This document shows, piece after piece, positions 1 to 5,279 of a stretch of 5,362 bases of DNA (positions are counted from its first letter, which is position 1; each line of letters starts with the position of its first letter). The DNA is taken from NCBI GenBank assembly GCA_947447845.1, contig CANFNO010000246.1, forward strand, positions 1-5,362. Reading direction: 5' to 3'. The notes beneath the pieces are model-generated. The model made no database searches and was not told the origin of the DNA. It worked only from the letters and a program-made list of their open reading frames with translations. The DNA comes from Burkholderiales bacterium. GTDB taxonomy: Bacteria; Pseudomonadota; Gammaproteobacteria; Burkholderiales; Burkholderiaceae. The translations under genes were made by a program, and so were the position numbers.

Positions 1-30
1 AACGAGCCCATCGCTCAACAGGCCGCGTAA
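1..30 (+). CDS. possible 3' end of an upstream gene (last 9 codons)
   Basis: Reading frame 1 from the window edge gives NEPIAQQAA followed by a TAA stop at 28-30. A GC-rich hairpin begins 17 bases after the stop, which is the layout expected at the end of a transcription unit. The fragment is far too short to assign a family, and the other two forward frames stay open across this stretch, so the call rests only on the stop-then-hairpin arrangement. Confidence 0.3.
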   Translation, partial: NEPIAQQAA

Positions 31-46
31 AACCAACAAGACAAAA

Positions 47-73
47 CCCGGGCGGCAGCCATGCCGCGCCGGG
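47..73 (+). terminator. GC-rich hairpin, possible terminator of the upstream gene
   Basis: CCCGG (47-51) plus GCGGCA (52-57) pair with TGCCGC (62-67) and CCGGG (69-73), giving eleven G/C-rich pairs with one bulged G at 68 and a GCCA loop. No T-run follows on the plus strand; an AAAA run (43-46) precedes it, so the better U-tract would lie on the minus transcript. It could act as a weak or factor-assisted terminator or as a 3'-end stabilising stem. A looser inverted repeat, CTCTGC (75-80) with GCAGAG (91-96), follows directly. Confidence 0.4.
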
Positions 74-106
74 CCTCTGCGTCAAATCAAGCAGAGCGTA
101 ATTTGG

Positions 107-136
107 CGACTCAGAGTCGGTGAGGCTGCACATAAT
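107..136 (+). promoter_or_regulatory. palindrome and -10-like hexamer upstream of the acyl-CoA synthetase gene
   Basis: CGACTC (107-112), a central A, and GAGTCG (114-119) form a perfect 13-base inverted repeat. Twelve bases after it comes CATAAT (131-136), a five-of-six match to a sigma-70 -10 box, which would start transcription near 143 and give a leader of about 27 bases. No good -35 box sits 16-18 bases upstream; the palindrome occupies that position instead. A regulator bound there is possible, but this is inference from geometry only. Confidence 0.25.
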
Positions 137-159
137 CGGCAACCATTCACCGTCCTTCT

Positions 160-165
160 GGAGAA
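160..165 (+). promoter_or_regulatory. ribosome binding site of the acyl-CoA synthetase gene
   Basis: GGAGAA precedes the ATG at 170, with six bases between GGAG and the start codon, and fixes that start. The site sits in the short inverted repeat CTTCT-GG-AGAAG (155-166), which could fold with a 4-pair stem. That is weak and may be chance, because a purine-rich site pairs with any nearby CTTCT. Confidence 0.75.
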
Positions 166-169
166 GCCC

Positions 170-1837
170 ATGGCCAGCCAAGTCGTACCCGATTCAGACC
201 TCGTTCCGGACTACCAAGCGTTTCTTGCGGGGTTCACAGCCGACAGCTTGAATCCGAAATTCGCCGCTGATTTTGACAAGAGAATGAACGCGGCCATCGA
301 GTGCTGCGACCGCTACGCCCAAAGCGGCCGTATCGCGCTGTACTGGGAGGCTCAGGACGGGCGCAGCACCAGCCACACGTTTGAAGAACTGAAGGAGGCA
401 TCCTCGCGCTTTGCCAATTTTTTGGTCAGCCAAGGCGTGCAGCCGGGTGACCGCGTCGCGGGTTTGCTACCGCGCGTACCCGAACTGCTGGTGGTGATTC
501 TGGGCACCTGGCGCGCCGGGGCTGTGTATCAGCCCCTGTTCACGGCCTTTGGCCCCAAGGCGATTGAATACCGTGTGTCATCCAGCGAGGCAAAGTTCAT
601 CGTCACGGACAGCAACAACCGCCACAAACTTGCCGAGGTGGCCAATTGCCCGCCTGTGGCCACGATTGCCCGGGACACACCCGTCGCCACGGGTGACTTT
701 GATTTTCACGCCGAGTTGGCCCGCCACAGCGCCAGCTTTGCGCCCGTCATACGCAGCGCCGATGACGCCTGCATGATGCTGTTTACCTCCGGCACAACCG
801 GCTTGGCCAAAGGCGTGGCCGTGCCCAACAAGGCGCTCAAAGCCTTCTACATGTACATGCGCTATGCCGTCGATTTGCGGGCGGAAGATTCGTACTGGAA
901 TATTGCCGACCCGGGCTGGGCCTACGGGCTGTATTACGCCGCCATTGGCCCGCTGTTGATGGGCCACGCCACGCTGTTTTACGAGGGCTCGTTTACGGTG
1001 GAAAGCACCTACCGCGTCATTCAAAAATACGGTGTGACCAATCTGGCTGGTGCCCCCACAGCCTACCGTCTGCTGATTGCTGCCGGGGGAGAAAAGGCAC
1101 TGCCGGTGAAGGGCAAGTTGCGCGTGGCCAGTAGCGCGGGTGAGCCTCTGAACCCGGAGGTGATCCGCTGGTTCCACGAGCACCTGGCCTGCCCGGTCAA
1201 CGACCATTACGGCCAGACCGAAATCGGCATGGTGCTGTGCAACTTCCATGGCCTGCACCACACGGTGCGGCCTGGTTCAGCGGGCTTCTCGGTCCCTGGC
1301 TTCCGTATGGTCGTGGTCAATGACGAAGGAGTGGAATTGCCACCCGGCCACCAGGGCACACTGGCGGTGGACCGCGAGACCTCCAGCCTGTATTACTTTG
1401 CCGGGTACTGGAAGGCCAACACGCCCAGCTTTGTTGGCAAGTACTACCTGACGGGCGACACGGTGGAAATGGATGCAGTCGGCAACATCGCCTTTGTCGG
1501 GCGGGGTGACGACATCATCACCTCAGCCGGTTACCGCATAGGGCCGTTTGATGTGGAAAGCTGCCTGATCGAGCACCCGTCTGTGGCCGAAACTGCCGTG
1601 ATCGGCAAGCCCGACCCGGAGCGCACCGAGATCGTCAAGGCTTTTGTGGTGCTCAAGCAAGGCTATACCGCAAGCCCGGAACTGGCCGAAGAGTTGCAGC
1701 AGTTGGTAAAGCACCGTCTGGCCGCGCACGCCTATCCGCGCGAGGTGCAGTTTGTCTATGAATTACCCAAGACTCCCAGCGGCAAGATTCAGCGCTTTCT
1801 GCTGCGCCAGCAAGAGAGTGGTAAAACAGAAGCCTGA
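170..1837 (+). CDS. AMP-forming acyl-CoA synthetase, medium-chain (ACSM-like) type
   Basis: Predicted cytoplasmic ligase of the ANL superfamily that activates a carboxylic acid with ATP to an acyl-adenylate and transfers it to CoA. The 555 residues cover the whole family. Visible motifs are the phosphate-binding loop TSGTTGLAKG (206-215), YGQTE (347-351), YLTGD with the ribose-binding Asp430, the GRGDD hinge (444-448) and PSGK near the C terminus with the catalytic Lys539. The stretch NIADPGWAYGLYYA resembles medium-chain (ACSM/AcsA-like) enzymes. The protein lacks the longer N terminus of true acetyl-CoA synthetase, and the residues before YGQTE (NDH) are not the Trp-containing sequence that limits that enzyme to acetate. 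A medium-chain fatty acid or small branched/aromatic acid is therefore likelier, but the substrate cannot be read from sequence. The start is supported by GGAGAA six to nine bases upstream. A rhodanese gene follows 21 bases downstream, probably in the same transcript. Confidence 0.93.
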   Translation: MASQVVPDSDLVPDYQAFLAGFTADSLNPKFAADFDKRMNAAIECCDRYAQSGRIALYWEAQDGRSTSHTFEELKEASSRFANFLVSQGVQPGDRVAGLLPRVPELLVVILGTWRAGAVYQPLFTAFGPKAIEYRVSSSEAKFIVTDSNNRHKLAEVANCPPVATIARDTPVATGDFDFHAELARHSASFAPVIRSADDACMMLFTSGTTGLAKGVAVPNKALKAFYMYMRYAVDLRAEDSYWNIADPGWAYGLYYAAIGPLLMGHATLFYEGSFTVESTYRVIQKYGVTNLAGAPTAYRLLIAAGGEKALPVKGKLRVASSAGEPLNPEVIRWFHEHLACPVNDHYGQTEIGMVLCNFHGLHHTVRPGSAGFSVPGFRMVVVNDEGVELPPGHQGTLAVDRETSSLYYFAGYWKANTPSFVGKYYLTGDTVEMDAVGNIAFVGRGDDIITSAGYRIGPFDVESCLIEHPSVAETAVIGKPDPERTEIVKAFVVLKQGYTASPELAEELQQLVKHRLAAHAYPREVQFVYELPKTPSGKIQRFLLRQQESGKTEA

Positions 1838-1858
1838 TCAAACCACTTAAGTTTTCCC

Positions 1859-2182
1859 ATGATTTCAAAGCGAAAAATAGTCGCAACCTGCTTCGGATTG
1901 TTGCTGGCCTGCTCGGCCTTTGCCAAAGACGTCGTCATTGACGTGCGCACAGCGCAGGAATTTCAGACCGGCCATGTGGAGGGCGCGCTCAACATCCCCC
2001 ATGACAGCATTGGTCAGGACATTTTCAAAGCCAAGGTCAGCAAGGACGACCACGTCATTCTGTATTGCAGGTCAGGCCGTCGCTCTGAAATTGCACTGGG
2101 CACGCTCAAGGGCCTGGGCTTCTCCCATATCGAAAACTACGGCGGCTTTGAAGAGGCCCAAAAGCGCCTGCAAAAGCGCTGA
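1859..2182 (+). CDS. small exported single-domain rhodanese (PspE/GlpE-like sulfurtransferase)
   Basis: A 107-residue protein that probably carries sulfane sulfur on a cysteine in the periplasm. Residues 1-22 form a signal peptide: basic MISKRK, a hydrophobic stretch, then SAFA before KD. The mature part is one rhodanese domain with DVRTAQEF (28-35), GHVEGALNIPH (38-48) and the active-site loop CRSGRR (70-75), with Cys70 as the catalytic residue. The six-residue loop is the sulfurtransferase type rather than the longer loop of Cdc25-like phosphatases. Cys18 in LLAC is a poor but possible lipobox, so a lipoprotein is the alternative. No clear Shine-Dalgarno precedes the ATG; with only 21 bases after the synthetase stop, translation may depend on coupling to that gene. 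The native acceptor is unknown. Confidence 0.88.
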   Translation: MISKRKIVATCFGLLLACSAFAKDVVIDVRTAQEFQTGHVEGALNIPHDSIGQDIFKAKVSKDDHVILYCRSGRRSEIALGTLKGLGFSHIENYGGFEEAQKRLQKR

Positions 2183-2190
2183 AGCAGGCA

Positions 2191-2228
2191 TAAAAAAGGC
2201 CCTCGCCGTTGAACGGGGAAGGCCCTTG
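2191..2228 (-). terminator. intrinsic terminator between converging genes
   Basis: AAGG/CCTT at the outside and CCGT-TGA-ACGG at the tip are joined by interrupted pairing (two mismatches and a bulge) across 2196-2227. On the minus strand the hairpin is followed by TTTTTT (complement of 2192-2197), which makes it a terminator for ald, whose stop lies about 30 bases before it. It also lies 14 bases after the rhodanese stop, so it may end that transcript too, though the plus-strand side offers only CCCTTGACC. Confidence 0.7.
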
Positions 2229-2257
2229 ACCCAAGCGCCGCCTGCGCGGCCTGTGGT

Positions 2258-3370
2258 TTACAGCAGCGAGTCGGCTGGCACGTAGGTCTTGCCCAAGGCC
2301 AGGGCCACGGCTTCGTACGTCACCTTGCCTTCGGCCACGTTCAGGCCGTTCTTCAAGTGCACATTGTCTTTGAGCGCCTGCTTCCAGCCCTTGTTCGCCA
2401 GGGTGAGGGCGTGGCCAATGGTGGCGTTGTTCAAAGCGAAGGTCGAGGTGCGGGCTACCGCGCCAGGCATATTCGCCACGCAGTAGTGCACCACGCCATC
2501 CACCACGAAAGTGGGCTCTGCGTGGGTGGTGGCGTGCGAAGTCTCGAAGCAGCCACCCTGGTCAATCGCCACGTCCACGAGCACGGCGCCCTTCTTCATC
2601 TTGCCGATCATGGCGCGCGTCACCAGCTTGGGTGCGGCGGCACCGGGGATCAGCACGCCGCCAATCACCAGGTCTGCGTCCAGTACGGCTTCTTCCACTG
2701 TTTGCACGTTCGAGTAGACGGTGTGGATGCGGTTACCAAAAATCAGGTCGAGTTGGCGCAGGCGGTCAATGCTCTTGTCCAGCACGGTAACGCGGGCGCC
2801 CATGCCCACCGCCATTTGCAAGGCGTGGGTGCCCACCACACCAGCACCCAGAATCACGCAGTGCGCAGCCGGCACGCCAGGCACACCGCCCAGCAAAACG
2901 CCCATGCCACCCTTGGATTTTTCCAGGTGCGCCGCACCGGCTTGCACCGACATGCGACCAGCCACTTCGCTCATGGGGGCCAGCAAAGGCAAGCCGCCGC
3001 CAGGGCCGGTAATGGTTTCGTAGGCGATGCAGATGGCGCCTGACTTGATCAACGCCTCGGTCTGCTCAGGGTCCGGTGCCAAATGCAAATAGGTGTACAG
3101 AATCTGGCCGGGGCGCAGCATGGCGCATTCTTGGGGCTGCGGCTCTTTGACCTTGACGATCATTTCTGACGCTGCGAATACTTCGGCTGCGGTGGCGGCC
3201 AGAGTGGCGCCGGCGGCCAGGTATTGGGCATCGGACAAGCCGATGTCGGCACCGGCACCAGTTTGCACCAGCACTGAATGGCCGTGTGATGTCAGCTCAC
3301 GTACGCTAGCTGGCGTAAGGCCAACGCGGTATTCGTGGTTCTTGATTTCCTTGGGTAGTCCGATGCGCAT
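2258..3370 (-). CDS. ald: alanine dehydrogenase
   Basis: NAD-dependent enzyme for L-alanine + NAD+ + water to pyruvate + ammonia + NADH; cytoplasmic and hexameric in characterised relatives. The 370 residues match the usual length. The N terminus MRIGLPKEIKNHEYRVGLTP is the family signature, and Arg15, Lys75, His96 and Asp270 fall exactly at the known substrate-binding and catalytic positions. The Rossmann motif GAGVVG is at 175-180, and Asp198 at the end of the next strand fits NAD rather than NADP. The start at 3370 is chosen because AGGAG lies six bases upstream and the conserved N terminus begins there; an ATG at 3427 would add 19 residues with no such site. The gene is monocistronic, with its own terminator at 2191-2228. 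Catabolic use of alanine is the likely role. No regulator gene lies directly beside it. Confidence 0.96.
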   Translation of the reverse strand: MRIGLPKEIKNHEYRVGLTPASVRELTSHGHSVLVQTGAGADIGLSDAQYLAAGATLAATAAEVFAASEMIVKVKEPQPQECAMLRPGQILYTYLHLAPDPEQTEALIKSGAICIAYETITGPGGGLPLLAPMSEVAGRMSVQAGAAHLEKSKGGMGVLLGGVPGVPAAHCVILGAGVVGTHALQMAVGMGARVTVLDKSIDRLRQLDLIFGNRIHTVYSNVQTVEEAVLDADLVIGGVLIPGAAAPKLVTRAMIGKMKKGAVLVDVAIDQGGCFETSHATTHAEPTFVVDGVVHYCVANMPGAVARTSTFALNNATIGHALTLANKGWKQALKDNVHLKNGLNVAEGKVTYEAVALALGKTYVPADSLL

Positions 3371-3376
3371 GCTGTG

Positions 3377-3381
3377 CTCCT
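3377..3381 (-). promoter_or_regulatory. ribosome binding site of ald
   Basis: On the minus strand AGGAG is followed by CACAGC and the ATG at 3370. The six-base spacing is ideal and decides the start against the upstream ATG at 3427. Confidence 0.85.
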
Positions 3382-3420
3382 GAGTTGTTTGTTCGAAGAG
3401 CGCAGTGTGCACGGCGACTC

Positions 3421-3556
3421 GCCACATGCAAACAGAGATTAATGGTTTTTGCCATGCAGTAGCCAGACTAATATTTTTGACAAACTAGCCCGCTGACCGG
3501 CTTGGCAATGACCAGACCCGGACGCCTAACGCGGCGTCCAGGATCCAAGTGATCGA
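3421..3556 (-). other. region upstream of ald and downstream of the orphan gene
   Basis: The ald promoter must lie here or slightly nearer the gene. Minus-strand TTGTCA (3484-3479) could be a -35 box, but nothing close to TATAAT sits 16-18 bases away. AATGGTTTTTGCCAT (about 3441-3455) contains ATGG/CCAT arms, and TAG-N5-CTA appears around 3460-3470; either could be an operator, but neither is a recognised consensus. No gene is visible. Confidence 0.3.
3520..3539 (-). terminator. perfect 7-bp inverted repeat, possible 3' stem of the orphan gene
   Basis: GGACGCC (3520-3526), six-base loop TAACGC, then GGCGTCC (3533-3539). Read on the minus strand it starts 17 bases after the stop of the 131-residue gene, where a terminator would be expected, but no T-run follows (GGGTCTGG). 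It may be a stem that protects the transcript end or a weak terminator. Confidence 0.4.
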
Positions 3557-3952
3557 TTAGAGCAATGCCAATTGGTCCGATATCTGCATACGCTCAACCC
3601 CCAGGCTGGTAGCGCCCGAACCCACGCCCACAGCCAGCAGCGGGTTGGCTGCGGTGTATTCGGAATTGGTCATCAAGGTGTTTTCCCAACCACCGCGATC
3701 CAGTATCGAGCGGGAATAACTGGCAACGATTTCACCCATTAGCAAATCGCCGGATGGGGAAATGGCAACGGCATTGGCACTGGCTTGCGGCATCCAGGTG
3801 TTTTGCCATTCAATGCGCGAGTCAACGCTCTGGTATTGAAACACCGCGGCTTCTAACGCTTCGTCTCCACTGCCCGCATAGGCAGGGAACATCACAGCTG
3901 TGGCTATCGCGCCAATGGCCAAGACCTTTACATGTTTTGACAGCAGTTTCAT
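3557..3952 (-). CDS. small exported protein of unknown function
   Basis: I do not recognise a family for this 131-residue protein. Residues 1-26 are a convincing Sec signal peptide: KLLSKHVK basic region, LAIGAIATAVMF hydrophobic core, and PAYA before GSGDE. The mature protein of about 105 residues has no cysteine, no second membrane segment and no repeat, so a soluble periplasmic or secreted protein is likely. It begins acidic (GSGDEALEAAVFQYQSVDSRIEW) and ends with a small-residue stretch (LLAVGVGSGATSLG) before VERMQISDQLALL. The ATG at 3952 is supported by GGAG six bases upstream. The gene is divergent from a membrane-bound CadC-type regulator across 224 bases, an arrangement in which the regulator often controls its neighbour; that link is inference. 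Signal peptide, binding site and G/C-rich stem after the stop argue for a real gene. Confidence 0.75.
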   Translation of the reverse strand: MKLLSKHVKVLAIGAIATAVMFPAYAGSGDEALEAAVFQYQSVDSRIEWQNTWMPQASANAVAISPSGDLLMGEIVASYSRSILDRGGWENTLMTNSEYTAANPLLAVGVGSGATSLGVERMQISDQLALL

Positions 3953-3955
3953 ACG

Positions 3956-3969
3956 CTTCTCCGAAGAAG
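3956..3969 (-). promoter_or_regulatory. ribosome binding site of the orphan gene inside a small hairpin
   Basis: On the minus strand CTTCT-TCGG-AGAAG is a perfect 5-pair stem with a four-base loop. The Shine-Dalgarno GGAG (3962-3959) spans loop and stem, six bases before the ATG. The stem is short, so any effect on translation would be modest; the ribosome site itself is well supported. Confidence 0.6.
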
Positions 3970-4176
3970 TTAATTATTTGGTTTACGCCCTTGCCGGCTA
4001 GTTCAGAGACCACTCAATTGGATAGCCGACGTGTTAAATATTAAATAGGGCGTCGCAACAAGTCCCGAATTGACGGCGATCACTTCCGAAAACTTACGAA
4101 CACACCCGCGCAGCGACTGCATATTGATAAATATTCAAGGTTGACAGCCCACAGTGCTAGGCTGAAACTGCGCTGA
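3970..4176. promoter_or_regulatory. shared upstream region of the orphan gene and the CadC-like regulator
   Basis: A/T-richer, non-coding region between divergent starts. On the plus strand it holds TTGA-N7-TCAA (4124-4138), a perfect -35 hexamer TTGACA (4141-4146) and TGC-TAGGCT (4155-4163), which resembles an extended -10. The last two are only 11 bases apart, so they cannot work as one standard promoter; either the extended -10 acts alone or a poorer -10 near 4164-4170 is used with TTGACA. The A/T-rich stretch around 4033-4047 (TTAAATATTAAATA) is the likeliest place for the minus-strand promoter, but no clear box pair is seen. Confidence 0.35.
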
Positions 4177-5250
4177 ATGAATAATGAAAATACAACACCT
4201 AGGGAGGTGTCGCTGCGGGGCTTCAGGGTTGATTTGACGCATCACGTGTTGCTAGATGCAGCGGGTGCCACCGTCGAATTACGACCCCAAGCACTGACAT
4301 TGCTATGCCTGCTAGCCAGTAACGCAGGAAAGGTGATGGAAAAGCGGGATTTGCTAAATCAGGTATGGCAGGGGTTGGTGGTTACGGATGACTCGTTAGT
4401 GCAGGCGATTGGCGATATACGCCGCGCCATTGACGATAAAAGTCACCAAGTTATTCAAACGATACCCAGAAAAGGGTATCGACTAATCGAGCACACGCCC
4501 GAGCCCATTTCGAGCCCAGCCTTGGCACCCGCTGATTCGATTGAGAATTTTCAGACCCCTCTTATCAACGAGGCACCCGAACTTCAATCCGTGCCGGCGC
4601 CAAATGTAGAGCGTCGCCGGGCCGCAGTGGTGACGAAATCACCTGAGAGCAAATTGCCAATCTGGATTGCGGCCCTCCTGTTGGTAAGCGCTGTGGCTTT
4701 TTGGGCTTGGTATTCGCAACAAACAGTGGCTCCGCCGCGGCTGTCGATCGTCGTGCTGCCTTTTGTCAACGCCAGCGGAGATGCCAGCAAGGAATACATT
4801 GCGGACAGCATTACGGATGACATCACAGTTCAGCTATCGCACATCAAAGGTAGCTTTGTGATTGGGCGGGGCACGGCCTTTACTTACAAAGGCAAGGCAG
4901 TGGATGTAAAAGTGCTGGCCAAAGAATTGAATGTTCGCTATGCCTTGCAGGGTACGGTTGACCGTTCTGATGCGGGGTACCACATCACAGCGGAGCTGAT
5001 TGATGGAACTTCAGGTGTCAATCTGTGGGCTGACTCACTCGGTGTGCCAATTGACAAACCGTTCGAAATACCTGGATGGGTGGTGGCTCAGTTGTCGAAC
5101 ACACTGAAACTTCAGCTCTTGCATGCGGAGGCTAGTCAGGTGGCCAAGCAGATCAATCCTGATTCGGTAGACCTGGACATGCAAGCCTTTTCGAAATTTA
5201 GAAACTGTTGGACCTTATACCAATTTGCATTCAATAGAGTAAATCGTTAG
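4177..5250 (+). pseudogene. CadC/ToxR-like membrane-bound transcription regulator, C terminus cut off
   Basis: Regulator with an OmpR-type winged helix at about residues 11-105 (LRGFRVDL strands, RPQALTLLCLLA helix, DDSLVQAIGDIRRAI recognition helix, IPRKGYRL wing). A Pro/Ala/Glu-rich linker follows, then one transmembrane segment at about 161-179 (LPIWIAALLLVSAVAFWAW) and a periplasmic domain starting PRLSIVVLPFVNAS. Such proteins sense a signal outside the membrane and bind DNA inside. Relatives of this layout usually continue after the NPDSVDLDMQA-like segment (327-337) into TPR-type repeats and reach roughly 500 residues or more. Here residues 338-357 (FSKFRNCWTLYQ onward) look unrelated, base composition changes at about 5188, and a presumed transposase follows 30 bases after the stop. 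The first ATG follows an in-frame TGA (4174-4176) and has no Shine-Dalgarno; a CTG at 4213 is an alternative start. DNA binding may survive; sensing is probably lost. Confidence 0.8.
4195..4210 (+). promoter_or_regulatory. Shine-Dalgarno-like site in a hairpin inside the regulator's 5' end
   Basis: ACACCT (4195-4200), loop AGGG, then AGGTGT (4205-4210) is a perfect 6-pair inverted repeat. It contains AGGGAGG (4201-4207), a near-ideal Shine-Dalgarno. Five bases later is an in-frame CTG (4213, codon 13), just where the winged-helix domain begins. It may mark the true start or be a chance run within codons 9-11. Confidence 0.35.
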
Positions 5251-5279
5251 AATAACTCCTGAACTTTCGGGAGTTATTC
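5250..5279 (+). promoter_or_regulatory. long hairpin hiding the ribosome binding site of the presumed transposase
   Basis: Arms 5250-5262 and 5267-5279 pair over 13 positions (GAATAACTCC with GGAGTTATTC, then one T-G wobble and two more pairs) around the loop ACTT. The hairpin ends at the base before the ATG at 5280. The Shine-Dalgarno GGGAG (5269-5273), six bases from the start codon, lies wholly within the 3' arm. Such fold-back of the start region is a known way in which insertion sequences keep read-through transcripts from making transposase. Confidence 0.7.

Noticed and set aside
578..1261. Long minus-strand reading frame (227 codons) opposite the acyl-CoA synthetase
   Set aside because: It is antisense to a gene with all family motifs, its translation is low in domain character and rich in His/Gly/Val as expected from G/C-rich codon shadows, and no ribosome site supports it.
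2357..3043. Long plus-strand reading frame (228 codons) opposite ald
   Set aside because: It is a shadow of the conserved ald coding strand, very rich in His and Ala, with no recognisable domain.
3371..3427. N-terminal extension of ald from the ATG at 3427
   Set aside because: The extra 19 residues do not belong to the family, and the ATG at 3370 has AGGAG at perfect spacing and starts the conserved MRIGLPKE.
3478..3510. Plus-strand promoter from TTGACA at 3478-3483
   Set aside because: No -10-like sequence lies 16-18 bases downstream and no plus-strand gene follows; the next genes on both sides are on the minus strand.
3524..3564. Complete integron attC site after the orphan gene
   Set aside because: Only one core (GTTAGGC, minus strand) is present. 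The nearest partial partner (CTCTAAT) fails the RYYYAAC pattern, and the spacing of about 40 bases is too short.
3754..4044. Plus-strand 96-codon frame overlapping the orphan gene
   Set aside because: It lies antisense to the signal-peptide gene, is rich in Trp/His/Arg/Ser typical of a shadow frame, and lacks a good ribosome site.
4141..4163. TTGACA plus TAGGCT as one sigma-70 promoter
   Set aside because: The spacer is only 11 bases, too short for a functional -35/-10 pair, so they are listed only as separate elements.
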